From positions 113,225 to 177,224 of the forward strand of contig NZ_JOFL01000010.1 of NCBI RefSeq assembly GCF_000719265.1: DNA of 64,000 nucleotides, read 5' to 3'. Shown here one piece after another: positions 37,406 through 46,099 of the stretch. The notes beneath the pieces were generated by a model. The model had not been told where the DNA came from. It was given only the letters and a program-made list of their open reading frames with translations, and ran no database searches. This stretch comes from Streptomyces roseoverticillatus. Lineage in GTDB: Bacteria > Actinomycetota > Actinomycetes > Streptomycetales > Streptomycetaceae. Made by a program: the position numbers and the translations under genes. Every line of letters begins with the position of its first letter. Position 1 is the stretch's first letter.

Positions 37406-38899
37406 GATGTTGACGTTCTCGAAGAGGGCCGTGGGGCAGCCGTGGGAGACGGCCGCGATCTGGCCCGGCTGCGCCTTGCCGCAGTTGAACGCGCCGCCCA
37501 GGACGTACGTCTGCGGACCGCCGACGGCCGTCATCGAACCCCAGAAGTCGGTGGTCGTGGCCTGGTACGCCACGTCGCGCAGCTGCCCCGCCAGCCGCCC
37601 GTTCCGGATCGCGTACGCCCGCTGCTGCGTGAACTGGAAGTTGTACCGCTGCATGTCGATCGACCAGGAGCGGTCGCCGACCACGTAGATGCCGCGCTCC
37701 ACGCCGGAGATCAGCTCCTGCGTCGACGGCCCGTCCGCCGCCGGCCGCAGCGAGACGTTGGCCATCCGCTGGACCGGGACGTGGGAGGGGGAGTCGGCGA
37801 AGGCGCAGCCGTTGGACCGGCCCGCGCCGGTGAGCTTCGCGATGCGCCGGTCCAGCTGGTAGCCCACCAGGACGCCGTCCTTGACGAGGTCCCAGGACTG
37901 GGCCTCGACGCCCTCGTCGTCGTAGCCGATGGTCGCGAGGCCGTGCTCCGCGGTCCGGTCGCCCGTCACGTTCATGAGCTCCGAGCCGTACTTCAGCTTG
38001 CCCAGCTGGTCGAAGGTCGCGAAGGACGTGCCCGCGTAGGCCGCCTCGTAGCCCAGCGCGCGGTCCAGCTCGGTGGCGTGGCCGACCGACTCGTGGATGG
38101 TCAGCCACAGGTTGGAGGGGTCGACCACCAGGTCGTACGAGCCGGCCTCGACGCCCGGCGCGCGCATCTTCTCGGCGAGCAGCTCCGGGATCTCCGCCAG
38201 CTCGGCGTCCCAGTCCCAGCCGGTGCCCGTCACGTACTCCCAGCCGCGGCCGGCCGGGGGCGCGAGGGTGCGCATCGCGTCGAAGCCGCCGGTGGCCGGG
38301 TCGACCGCGACCGCCGTCAGCTGCGGGTGCAGCCGCACGCGCTGCTGGGTGGTGGTCGTGCCCGCCGAGTCGGCGTAGAACTTGTTCTCCTGGACGGTCA
38401 GCAGGGAGGCGTCCGCGTGCGCCACGCCCTCCGCCGCCAGCAGCCGCGCGCTCCAGTCCGCGAGCAGCGCGCCCTTCTCGGCGTCCGGCACGTCGAAGGG
38501 GTTGACCTCGTACGACGACACCCACGTCCGCTCGGCGTGCACCGGCTCCGCCGCCAGCTCCACGCGCTCGTCCGAGCCGGCGGCCGCGATCACCTTCGCC
38601 GACAGCCTCGCCATCGCGACGGCCTGCCCGGCCACCCGCGCCGCCGCGTCCATCGTCAGCTCGACGCCCGCCGCGAACCCCCAGCTCCCGCCGTGCACCA
38701 CCCGCACCGCGTACCCCAGGTCGGTGGTGTCCGAGGTGCCCGCCGGCCGGGCGTCCCTCAGCCGCCAGGAGGCGCTGCGCACCCGCTCCAGGCGGAAGTC
38801 CGCGTGGTCGGCCCCCAGCGCGCGGGCGCGCGCGAGGGCCGCGTCGGCGAGTTGCCGCAGCGGCAGCGCGAGGAACGACTCGTCGATTTCATGTGGCAC
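37376..38899 (-). CDS. tldD: TldD family metallopeptidase
   Basis: 507 residues. The zinc motif HESVGH (HExxxH) lies in TIHESVGHATELDRALGYE, with later conserved Cys/His in AVSHGCPTALFEN region. TldD/TldE proteases process modified peptides such as microcin B17 and degrade antitoxins in E. coli; the substrate here is unknown. ATG 38899 is preceded by AGGGGAGGCC. First gene of the tldD-tldE operon. Confidence 0.92.
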   Translation of the reverse strand: MPHEIDESFLALPLRQLADAALARARALGADHADFRLERVRSASWRLRDARPAGTSDTTDLGYAVRVVHGGSWGFAAGVELTMDAAARVAGQAVAMARLSAKVIAAAGSDERVELAAEPVHAERTWVSSYEVNPFDVPDAEKGALLADWSARLLAAEGVAHADASLLTVQENKFYADSAGTTTTQQRVRLHPQLTAVAVDPATGGFDAMRTLAPPAGRGWEYVTGTGWDWDAELAEIPELLAEKMRAPGVEAGSYDLVVDPSNLWLTIHESVGHATELDRALGYEAAYAGTSFATFDQLGKLKYGSELMNVTGDRTAEHGLATIGYDDEGVEAQSWDLVKDGVLVGYQLDRRIAKLTGAGRSNGCAFADSPSHVPVQRMANVSLRPAADGPSTQELISGVERGIYVVGDRSWSIDMQRYNFQFTQQRAYAIRNGRLAGQLRDVAYQATTTDFWGSMTAVGGPQTYVLGGAFNCGKAQPGQIAAVSHGCPTALFENVNILNTTEEAGQ

Positions 38900-39136
38900 G
38901 GATGGCCTCCCCTAGGCGTGCGATGTCTCCCGAAGACGCAGTGAACCACGCCGCACCGCGCCCGGGGGCGCCCTTTTGCGCAGTTCAGGGGCGGACCGGG
39001 GAGCACTCCGGGAAGCGTCCCCCAAGGGCCGTGCCGCACGGCGCGGCTCCGTTTTCTGTAGGGACCCGACAGGGTCCGCCATGCGCTCCTGTTAGGGGCG
39101 GGCTGCGCGCCGTGCGCCGCGGCCCGATAGTTTTCG

Positions 39137-39189
39137 TACGGTACAGACGACCAATGGCAGCTACACGTGAAGGAAGGGTGGTCCTTTGA
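39137..39189 (+). promoter_or_regulatory. fabG promoter and overlapping short reading frame MAATREGRVVL
   Basis: A -10-like TACGGT (39137-39142) is followed by an 11-codon frame (39154-39189) whose TGA overlaps the TTG start of fabG as TTGA. The GGAAGG ribosome site of fabG lies inside the short frame. If translated, it would couple to and modulate fabG. Confidence 0.45.
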
Positions 39190-39905
39190 GCCGCTCGGTT
39201 CTGGTCACCGGAGGAAACCGGGGCATCGGCCTCGCCATCGCCCGCGCCTTCGCGGAGGCGGGCGACAAGGTCGCCTTCACCTACCGCTCGGGTGAGCCGC
39301 CGGCCGCCCTCCTGGACCTGGGGTGCCTCCCCGTCAAGTGCGACATCACCGACTCCGAGCAGGTCGAGCAGGCCTACAAGGAGATCGAGGAGAAGCAGGG
39401 CGCGGTCGAGGTGCTGGTGGCCAACGCCGGCGTCACCCGCGACCAGCTGCTGCTGCGGATGTCCGAGGAGGACTTCACCTCCGTCCTGGACACCAACCTC
39501 ACCGGCACCTTCCGGGTCGTCAAGCGGGCCTCGAAGGGCATGCTGCGCGCCCGCAAGGGCCGCGTCGTGCTGATCTCCTCCGTGGTGGGCCTGCTCGGCT
39601 CCGCGGGCCAGGCCAACTACGCCGCCTCCAAGGCCGGCCTGGTCGGCTTCGCCCGCTCGATCGCCCGCGAGCTGGGCTCCCGCAACATCACCTGTAACGT
39701 CGTCGCCCCCGGCTTCGTCGACACCGACATGACCCGCGTGCTCAGCGACGAGCAGCGCGAGGGCATCACCAAGCAGGTTCCGCTCGCGCGCTACGCGCAG
39801 CCCGAGGAGATCGCCGCCTCGGTCCGCTTCCTCGCCTCCGACGAGGCCGCATACATCACTGGAGCCGTCATTCCTGTCGACGGCGGATTGGGCATGGGTC
39901 ACTGA
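39186..39905 (+). CDS. fabG: 3-oxoacyl-ACP reductase FabG (MabA-like)
   Basis: 239 residues, classical SDR. Cofactor motif TGGNRGIG, NAG segment ANAGVTRD, catalytic Ser in LISSVVG and Tyr/Lys in NYAASKAGL. It reduces 3-ketoacyl-ACP with NADPH in type II fatty acid synthesis. The start is the rare codon TTG, chosen because GGAAGG is correctly spaced and no other start is in frame. It is followed 5 nt later by fabI, the same order as mabA-inhA in mycobacteria. Confidence 0.95.
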   Translation: MSRSVLVTGGNRGIGLAIARAFAEAGDKVAFTYRSGEPPAALLDLGCLPVKCDITDSEQVEQAYKEIEEKQGAVEVLVANAGVTRDQLLLRMSEEDFTSVLDTNLTGTFRVVKRASKGMLRARKGRVVLISSVVGLLGSAGQANYAASKAGLVGFARSIARELGSRNITCNVVAPGFVDTDMTRVLSDEQREGITKQVPLARYAQPEEIAASVRFLASDEAAYITGAVIPVDGGLGMGH

Positions 39906-39910
39906 ACGAC

Positions 39911-40681
39911 ATGAGTGGAATCCTCGCAGGCAAGCGCATCCTGGTCACCGGCGTCCTCACGGAGGCGTCGATCGCCTTCCAGGCCGCGAAGGTCGCCCAG
40001 AACGAGGGCGCCGAGGTCATCCTGACCGGCTTCGGCCGGCTCTCCCTGGTCGAGCGCATCGCCAAGCGCCTCCCCAAGGAAGCCCCGGTCATCGAGCTGG
40101 ACGTCACCAACCAGGAGCACCTGGACGGGCTGGCCGGCAAGGTGCGCGAGCACCTGGGCGACGACGTCCCGCTGGACGGCATCGTGCACTCCATCGCCTT
40201 CGGCCCGCAGGGCGCCTTCAACTTCCTCGAGGGCACCTGGGAGGACGTCTCCACGGCCGTGCAGGTCTCGGCGTACTCCTACAAGTCGCTGACCATGGCC
40301 CTGCTGCCGCTGATGCGCGAGGGCGCCTCGGTCGTCGGCCTGACGTTCGACGCGCAGATCGCCTGGCCGAAGTACGACTGGATGGGCGTGGCCAAGGCCG
40401 CCCTGGAGTCGACCAACCGCTACCTGGCCCGTGACCTCGGCCCCAAGGGCATCCGCTGCAACCTGGTCTCCGCCGGCCCCCTCAAGTCGATGGCCGCCAA
40501 GTCCATCCCGGGCTTCGAGGAGCTCGCGGACGTGTGGAACCACCGCGCCCCCATCGGCTGGGACCTCACCGACCCGGAGCCGGCCGGCCGCGGCGTCGTC
40601 GGCCTGCTGTCGGACTTCTTCCCGCGCACGACGGGCGAGATCGTCCACGTGGACGGCGGCGTCCACATGATGGGCGCCTGA
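39911..40681 (+). CDS. fabI: Enoyl-ACP reductase FabI, InhA type
   Basis: 256 residues. N-terminal TGVLTEASIAFQAAKVAQ is the InhA-like cofactor loop; the catalytic pair is in KYDWMGVAKAALES (Tyr and Lys six residues apart, as in FabI/InhA). It performs the last NADH-dependent reduction of fatty acid elongation and is the family hit by isoniazid and triclosan in other bacteria. Forms an operon with fabG and ends in a strong terminator at 40845-40888. Confidence 0.95.
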   Translation: MSGILAGKRILVTGVLTEASIAFQAAKVAQNEGAEVILTGFGRLSLVERIAKRLPKEAPVIELDVTNQEHLDGLAGKVREHLGDDVPLDGIVHSIAFGPQGAFNFLEGTWEDVSTAVQVSAYSYKSLTMALLPLMREGASVVGLTFDAQIAWPKYDWMGVAKAALESTNRYLARDLGPKGIRCNLVSAGPLKSMAAKSIPGFEELADVWNHRAPIGWDLTDPEPAGRGVVGLLSDFFPRTTGEIVHVDGGVHMMGA

Positions 40682-40844
40682 GCGCTCCGCAAGGCTGCCT
40701 GAACGCTCCGCCGGATGTGCGGTCGGCTGCGGATCGTCCGTGGCTGGTCGCGCTCACGCGACGGAGCCGCAGATTGATACTGCCCCGCGCCCCCTACGGG
40801 CGCGGGGGCGGCCCCATGATGGGCCACCCGATCTCGAAGCGCAC

Positions 40845-40888
40845 GCCCGGTGCCCGTTCCGTTACGCCGGAACGGGCACCGGGCTTTT
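40845..40888 (+). terminator. Terminator of the fabG-fabI operon
   Basis: 16 bp perfect stem GCCCGGTGCCCGTTCC / GGAACGGGCACCGGGC with an 8 nt loop and a TTTT run, 163 nt after fabI. It lies in a 260 nt gap with no other feature. Confidence 0.88.
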
Positions 40889-40941
40889 CCGGCTCGTGCG
40901 CCGGAGCCCGCCCCCGCACACTGAAGGGCGGAGGTACGCGC

Positions 40942-41289
40942 ATGAGGTCCCCGCTCCGCCGCACCGCGGCGCTCCTGTTCGCGGCCGCGGCCCTGGCCGG
41001 CTCCACGGCCCCGGCCTCTCCGGTGGCCGCCGCCGCGGCACCCGCCGCTCCGGCCGGGCCCCGGCACGCCGAGTGCCGCACCCGCGTCCACGGCTCCCAC
41101 GCCACCGCCGACTGCTTCAACGGCAACGCGACCACCGACCACGTCCAGCTGCACGTCGAGTGCGTGCGCTGGTGGGACCCGGACATGGACACCGCACGGG
41201 CCGCCGTCGGCCCCGCCGGGCACGTCTCCCTCACGCAGCGCTGCTGGCTCGGCATACGCCACGCCTGGGTGACCCACCGCGCCACGTGA
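40942..41289 (+). CDS. Small secreted protein with four cysteines
   Basis: 115 residues. A signal peptide (~1-30, RRTAALLFAAAALAGS, then AAAA) is followed by a mature part with Cys in AECRTRV, DCFNGN, VECVRWW and QRCWLG, probably two disulfides. GGCGGAGG precedes ATG 40942. No family is recognised. Convergent with the GntR gene. Confidence 0.78.
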   Translation: MRSPLRRTAALLFAAAALAGSTAPASPVAAAAAPAAPAGPRHAECRTRVHGSHATADCFNGNATTDHVQLHVECVRWWDPDMDTARAAVGPAGHVSLTQRCWLGIRHAWVTHRAT

Positions 41290-41310
41290 ACCCGTAGCAC
41301 GCCGCGGGGC

Positions 41311-41991
41311 TCAGCAGGCGCCGGCGACGCCCCGGCAGCCGAACGGATACGCGCTCGCCTCAGCCCCCGCCGTCTCCTCGTCGCCCTCCTCGATGGCCGC
41401 GACCAGCCGCCCGTGATCCACGAGCCCCTCGGGCCGCAGCGCCGTCCCCACGTCCGCCCGCAGGAACTCGCGCATCATCCCGCCGAGGTCCGCGTACACC
41501 TCGGAGATCACCTCGTTGTGCGCGGCGGAGACGACGGCGGCGTGCAGCGTGGCGTCCGCCTCCACGAACCGCTCCGCGTCGCCCGAGCGCCACGCCTCCT
41601 CGCGCCGCTCCAGCAGCACGGCCAGCTGCACCAGGTCCTGCTCGGTGCGGCGGCGCGCGGCGAGCCGGGCGGCCGAGGCCTCCAGGGCGCTGCGCAGCTC
41701 CGCCACGTGCAGCGGGTCCGCGTCGGCGAAGCGGCGGTTCATCACGCCGGCCAGCTCGCTGGTCGCGGCGACGTACGTGCCGGAGCCCTGCCGGATGTCC
41801 AGCAGGCCGTTGTGCGCGAGGGCGCGCACCGCCTCGCGCACGGTGTTGCGGGCCACGCCGAGCTGTTCGACCAGCTCGGGCTCGGTGGGGATGCGCGAGC
41901 CTACGGGCCACTCACCGGACGTGATCTGGCCGCGCAGCTCGGCGATGACCTGGTCGACGAGCCGGGAGCGCCTGGGGGAATTCAGTGGCAT
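41311..41991 (-). CDS. GntR family regulator, FadR/FCD subfamily
   Basis: 226 residues. Winged helix ~8-75 with EPELVEQLGVARNTVREAVR and DIRQGSGTYVA; C-terminal FCD domain ~90-210 with metal/ligand His in ATLHAAVVSAAHNEV and a later DHGRLVAAIE. It probably controls the divergent MFS exporter; overlapping -10 boxes lie between them. GGAGG precedes the ATG. The last ~15 residues (CRGVAGAC) are unusual. Confidence 0.9.
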   Translation of the reverse strand: MPLNSPRRSRLVDQVIAELRGQITSGEWPVGSRIPTEPELVEQLGVARNTVREAVRALAHNGLLDIRQGSGTYVAATSELAGVMNRRFADADPLHVAELRSALEASAARLAARRRTEQDLVQLAVLLERREEAWRSGDAERFVEADATLHAAVVSAAHNEVISEVYADLGGMMREFLRADVGTALRPEGLVDHGRLVAAIEEGDEETAGAEASAYPFGCRGVAGAC

Positions 41992-42014
41992 CGACAGCCT
42001 CCATTCATCCCATG

Positions 42015-42028
42015 ATTCTATCTATGAT
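42015..42028. promoter_or_regulatory. Overlapping divergent promoters of the GntR and MFS genes
   Basis: Plus-strand TATGAT (42023-42028) ends 6 nt before the MFS ATG; minus-strand TAGAAT (42015-42020) serves the GntR gene. The 8 nt shift means both polymerases and the regulator compete here. An imperfect repeat (ATGATTC..TATGATG) and CATGA/TCATG arms surround them. Confidence 0.6.
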
Positions 42029-42034
42029 GCCGTC

Positions 42035-43309
42035 ATGGCACCCACGGCAGACGAAGACCTCAGAGCAGCCGGCACCTCCGTGTCCGCGCCCGCCCCCGCC
42101 GGCCGGTCCGGTTCAGCAGGCCGGGCCCGGGGCGTTCCGCTCCTCGTCGCGGGCCTCGTCCTCGCCGCGTTCAACCTCCGCCCCGCCGTCACGAGCCTCG
42201 GCTCGCTCCTCAAGGAGGTCCGGGCCGACCTCGGCATGAGCGGGGCCGTGGCCGGCCTGCTGACGTCCGTGCCCGCCTTCTGCTTCGCCGTCTTCGGCCT
42301 CGCCGCACCGCGCCTGGCCCGCCGCTTCGGTCCCGCCGCCGTCGTCTGCGCCGGCATGGCGGCGATAGCCGCGGGCCTCGCCCTGCGCCCGTACGCGGGC
42401 GGGGTCCCCGGCTTCCTCGCCCTCAGCGTGCTCGCGCTCGCGGGCATCGCCGTCAGCAACGTCCTGATGCCGCTGGCCGTCAGGCGCTGGTTCCCCGACC
42501 GGGTCGGCCCGATGACCGGCCTGTACTCGATGGCCATCGCCGCGGGCGCGGCGGGCGCGGCCGCCGCCACCGTGCCACTCGCCGACGCGATGGGCGACAG
42601 CTGGCGCCTCGGCCTCGGCTCGTGGGGGCTGCTCGCCGCCGCGGCCGGCCTCCTCTGGCTGGTGGCCGCCCGCCGCGGCCGTACGGACGGCGCCGCGGCA
42701 CCCGCGGCCGCCGCCCAGGACGCCCCGCGCACCAGCATCACCCGCAGTCCCACCGCCTGGGCCCTCGGCATCTTCTTCGGCATCCAGGCCACCGGCGCCT
42801 ACATCGTCATGGGCTGGATGCCGGCGATCTTCCGCGACGCCGGGGTGCCGGCCTCCACCGCGGGCGTCCTGAGCGCCGTCACGATGCTGACCGGCGTGCC
42901 CCTCGCCTTCGTGTTGCCGCGCCTCGCCGCCCGCCTGCCCCACCAGGGCGTCCTGGTCGTCGTCCTGGCCTGCTTCGGGCTGGCCGGCTACGCGGGCCTG
43001 TGGCTGGCCCCGGCCGCCGGCGCCTGGCTCTGGGCCGTGCTGCTCGGCGTGTCCAACAGCGCCTTCACGCTCGCCCTGACGCTGATCGGCATGCGCGCCC
43101 GCACCGGCGGGGGCGTGGTGCGGCTGTCGGCGTTCGCCCAGAGCACCGGCTATCTGATCTCCATCCCCGGGCCGCTGCTCGTGGGCTGGCTCAACGAGCG
43201 CACCGGCGGCTGGGACGTGCCGCTCGCCCTCATGGCCGCACTGATGGTTCCTCAGGTCGTGGCGGGAGTGCTGGCCGGGCGCGCCCGCACCGTCGAGGAC
43301 GAGCTCTGA
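42035..43309 (+). CDS. MFS transporter, CynX/NimT-like
   Basis: 424 residues, 12 predicted membrane helices. The N-terminal part AAFNLRPAVTSLGSLLKEVR and the loop RRWFPDRVGPMTGLYSMAI are typical of the CynX/NimT (cyanate or 2-nitroimidazole) group. ATG 42035 is preceded by a -10 box and no ribosome site, so the mRNA is probably leaderless. Followed by a 39-residue membrane protein gene often linked to transporters. Confidence 0.9.
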   Translation: MAPTADEDLRAAGTSVSAPAPAGRSGSAGRARGVPLLVAGLVLAAFNLRPAVTSLGSLLKEVRADLGMSGAVAGLLTSVPAFCFAVFGLAAPRLARRFGPAAVVCAGMAAIAAGLALRPYAGGVPGFLALSVLALAGIAVSNVLMPLAVRRWFPDRVGPMTGLYSMAIAAGAAGAAAATVPLADAMGDSWRLGLGSWGLLAAAAGLLWLVAARRGRTDGAAAPAAAAQDAPRTSITRSPTAWALGIFFGIQATGAYIVMGWMPAIFRDAGVPASTAGVLSAVTMLTGVPLAFVLPRLAARLPHQGVLVVVLACFGLAGYAGLWLAPAAGAWLWAVLLGVSNSAFTLALTLIGMRARTGGGVVRLSAFAQSTGYLISIPGPLLVGWLNERTGGWDVPLALMAALMVPQVVAGVLAGRARTVEDEL

Positions 43310-43381
43310 CGACGCGCGCCCGTCCCGCCTCGTCCCGCCCCGGCCTCGGCCACGGGCGCCCGGGGTGGGACACTGGTCCGC

Positions 43382-43501
43382 ATGCAGCCTGTGCTCGATC
43401 CGAACCCCAAGAACGGCCAGAAGGCCCTGCTGACGATCCTCGGCGCGATGCTCGGCATCACCGTGGTCATCTCGGTCATCGCGACGGTGTTCTCCCCCTG
43501 A
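43382..43501 (+). CDS. 39-residue membrane peptide, SGM_5486-type transporter-associated
   Basis: MQPVLDPNPKNGQKALLTIL begins a 39-residue peptide with one membrane helix (~16-36) ending in FSP. It corresponds to the small SGM_5486-family proteins that lie after MFS genes in Streptomyces (memory). It is too short for routine gene callers. 72 nt after the exporter. Confidence 0.75.
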   Translation: MQPVLDPNPKNGQKALLTILGAMLGITVVISVIATVFSP

Positions 43502-43728
43502 CCCCCTGACCCCCGGATCCCCGGCCTCCTGGCCCCTTGGCGGTCAGTCCCCTGACTGCCCGCCCTGGCGGTCCGCCTCCATGCGGGGGTGGGGCTAACC
43601 CCCCGTCCCCTAGGGGGCCTGGGTCAGGGACAAGTGGGTGGTCCACCGGATGGGAGCGGCCCCCCGTTCTCCGTAGCTTCGTAGTACACCGCGACGCGGC
43701 GGTGCACAGAGCGCTCGGAGGCGATCCC

Positions 43729-43959
43729 ATGCCCGCCGGTACGAAAGGGTCCGCCGGCACGAAGGCCCGGACCACCAGCACGGCGCAGGCGGGCCTGCCG
43801 TGGTGGGCCCTCGCGCTCGCCGTCGCGGCCTTCACCGCCTTCTTCGCCCTCCTGGCCTCGCCCGCCTCGGCGGACCCCGGGGCGGACGCCGCCGGCGCGG
43901 GCGCCGTCGCCCGCGTGGTCGCGTTCGTCCAGCTCGCGCTGGGCGAGCTCCCCGCGTGA
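43729..43959 (+). CDS. Small membrane or secreted protein of unknown function
   Basis: 76 residues: basic Thr/Ala-rich N-terminus, a hydrophobic segment (~23-45, WWALALAVAAFTAFFALLAS), then an Ala/Gly-rich tail with a second hydrophobic part. CGGAGG precedes ATG 43729. A possible signal peptidase site ASADPG follows the helix. No family recognised. Confidence 0.65.
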   Translation: MPAGTKGSAGTKARTTSTAQAGLPWWALALAVAAFTAFFALLASPASADPGADAAGAGAVARVVAFVQLALGELPA

Positions 43960-44045
43960 CGGCCCGCGGGGCGCTTGCGCCGCTTCGGGTGCAAGGCCCC
44001 CAACACCCCGCGCCTCGCCGTGGGTTTCGTGCGAAGCTGGACGGC

Positions 44046-44564
44046 ATGAGCTCCGAACCGACCCGCAGGATCGTCATCCTCCGGCACGCCAAAGCCGAAT
44101 GGTCCGACGGCGACGACCACGAACGCCCCCTCGCCGACCGCGGCCGCAAGGACGCCCCGGTCGCAGGCCGCTGGCTCGCCGGTTCCGGCATCATCCCCGA
44201 CCTGGCCCTCTGCTCCACCTCCGCCCGCACCCGCGAGACGTGGAAGCTCGCCGTCTCCGAGCTGCCCGAGCGTCCCCGGACGGTCTACGAGGACCGGATG
44301 TACGAGGCCTCGCTCGGCGAGCTGATCGCCGTGCTCAACGAGGTCTCCGACGAGATCCAGGACCTCGTCCTGATCGGGCACAACCCCGGCATGCACGCCC
44401 TGGCCGACGCCCTGGCGGGCGAGGCCGACGGCGATCTGCTGGCCCGGATGAACCGCTCCGGTTTCCCCACCTCCGCCGTCGCGGTGCTGGCCTTCACCGG
44501 CTCGTGGAAGGCCGTCGAGCACGGCGTCGGCCGGCTGGTGGCCTTCTGGGCGCCCCACGCGTAG
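44046..44564 (+). CDS. SixA-like histidine phosphatase
   Basis: 172 residues of the phosphoglycerate-mutase-like fold with catalytic RHAK (VILRHAKAEW), STSARTRET for the second Arg and the second His in LIGHNPGMH. SixA acts on phosphohistidine of phosphorelay or PTS proteins; the target here is unknown. Confidence 0.88.
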   Translation: MSSEPTRRIVILRHAKAEWSDGDDHERPLADRGRKDAPVAGRWLAGSGIIPDLALCSTSARTRETWKLAVSELPERPRTVYEDRMYEASLGELIAVLNEVSDEIQDLVLIGHNPGMHALADALAGEADGDLLARMNRSGFPTSAVAVLAFTGSWKAVEHGVGRLVAFWAPHA

Positions 44565-44637
44565 CGGCCGTCCGGCGGATCAGACGCGTGCATCGATTCC
44601 GGTCGTCGCTCATTCCGCCGGACCCTCGCCGCCGTGG

Positions 44638-44713
44638 TGCCTCGCCGTTGCGGCGGGCATCTTCTCTCCGCCGCAACGGCGAGGCATGAGGACGCAGCAG
44701 ACCGGCGGTGCCG
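44638..44713. repeat. Perfect 19-bp hairpin joined to dispersed repeat copy c
   Basis: TGCCTCGCCGTTGCGGCGG (44638-44656) and its exact complement (44668-44686) surround an 11 nt loop. The right arm continues as a full 46 nt repeat unit (44668-44713, CCGCCGCAACGGCGA to CGGCGGTGCCG). It lies between convergent sixA-like and serB genes and may act as their shared terminator. Confidence 0.8.
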
Positions 44714-44773
44714 TGCCCGGCTGCAGCCGGTGGGGAGCCACCGGCACCGGCACGCACCGCGATCCGCCGGAGG

Positions 44774-46006
44774 CTACTCGTGCGTGCGCGCCGCCTCGAC
44801 CTCTTCGCGCGTGACGCCCAGCAGATAGAGCACCGTGTCCAGGAACGGGACGTTCACCGCCGTGTGCGCGGCCTGCCGGACCACCGGCTTGGCGTTGAAG
44901 GCCACGCCCAGCCCCGCGGCGTTGAGCATGTCGAGGTCGTTCGCGCCGTCGCCGATCGCCACGGTCTGCGCGAGCGGCACCCCCGCCTCGGCGGCGAACC
45001 GCCGCAGCAGCCGGGCCTTGCCCGCCCGGTCCACGATCTCCCCGGTGACCCGTCCGGTCAGCTTGCCGTCGGCGACCTCCAGGGTGTTCGCCGAGGCGAA
45101 GTCCAGGCCGAGCCGCTCCTGCAGATCGTCGGTCACCTGTGTGAAGCCGCCCGAGACCACGCCCACCTGGTAGCCGAGCCGCTTGAGGGTGCGGATCAGG
45201 GTCCGGGCGCCCGGCGTCAGCCGCACCTCCGCCCGCACCTTGTCCACCACGGACTCGTCCAGGCCCGCCAGCAGCGCCACCCGGGCGTGCAGCGACTCCT
45301 CGAAGTCCAGCTCGCCGCGCATCGCCCGCGCGGTCACCTCCGCGACCTCGGCCTCGCAGCCCGCGTGCGCCGCGAACAGCTCGATGACCTCGTCCTGGAT
45401 CAGCGTGGAGTCCACGTCCATCACGATCAGGCGCTGCGCCCGGCGCTGCAGCCCCGCCGCGACGACCGCCACGTCCACCCCGCGCTCGTGCGCCTCCAGC
45501 GCGAGCGCGGTGCGCAGCCTCTCGGTCTCCGCGCCGGACACCGCGAATTCCACGGCGGTCACGGGGTACTTGGCGAGCCGGAAGATGCGGTCGATGTTGC
45601 CGCCGGTGCCGGTGATCCGCGCCGCGATGGCCGCCGTCGACTCGGCCGTGAGCGGGTGCCCCAGCACCGTGACGTGGGAACGGCCGGTGCCGCGCGGACG
45701 GTTGTCGCCCCGGCCCGAGATGATCTCCGCCTGCATCCGCATCGACTCGGCCCAGCTGTGCACCGTGGCCCGCAGCTCGCCCTCGGCGTGTCCGCCGCCC
45801 TCCGGCGCCGTGACCAGGGCGCACAAAGTTATCCGGCCCCGGGTGACGACCTGCTCGATGTCGACGACGTCGACGGCGTACGCGGCGAGCGTGTCGAACA
45901 GCCCGGCGGTGATGCCCGGCCGGTCCTTCCCGAAGATCTTGACGAGGAGAGTCGGCTCGTCGTCGCCGGGGACGGGGGTGGCAGGCGGGGTCTGCGATGC
46001 ACTCAT
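44774..46006 (-). CDS. serB: Phosphoserine phosphatase SerB with N-terminal ACT domains
   Basis: 410 residues. Two ACT-type regulatory domains occupy ~18-180 (FGKDRPGITAGLFDTLA). The HAD domain starts at VMDVDSTLIQDEV with the nucleophile Asp, then SGGFTQV and IGDGANDLDML. It makes serine from phosphoserine. Serine feedback through the ACT domains is inferred from mycobacterial relatives. Confidence 0.95.
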   Translation of the reverse strand: MSASQTPPATPVPGDDEPTLLVKIFGKDRPGITAGLFDTLAAYAVDVVDIEQVVTRGRITLCALVTAPEGGGHAEGELRATVHSWAESMRMQAEIISGRGDNRPRGTGRSHVTVLGHPLTAESTAAIAARITGTGGNIDRIFRLAKYPVTAVEFAVSGAETERLRTALALEAHERGVDVAVVAAGLQRRAQRLIVMDVDSTLIQDEVIELFAAHAGCEAEVAEVTARAMRGELDFEESLHARVALLAGLDESVVDKVRAEVRLTPGARTLIRTLKRLGYQVGVVSGGFTQVTDDLQERLGLDFASANTLEVADGKLTGRVTGEIVDRAGKARLLRRFAAEAGVPLAQTVAIGDGANDLDMLNAAGLGVAFNAKPVVRQAAHTAVNVPFLDTVLYLLGVTREEVEAARTHE

Positions 46007-46099
46007 GGTCCTCTTACCGTATCGGGCCCCGCAGCCGATACGTACAGGTGTCCCGGGGAGCGGACGGCGAAGACACGGCTTACTCCGCGTGAACCCCGG

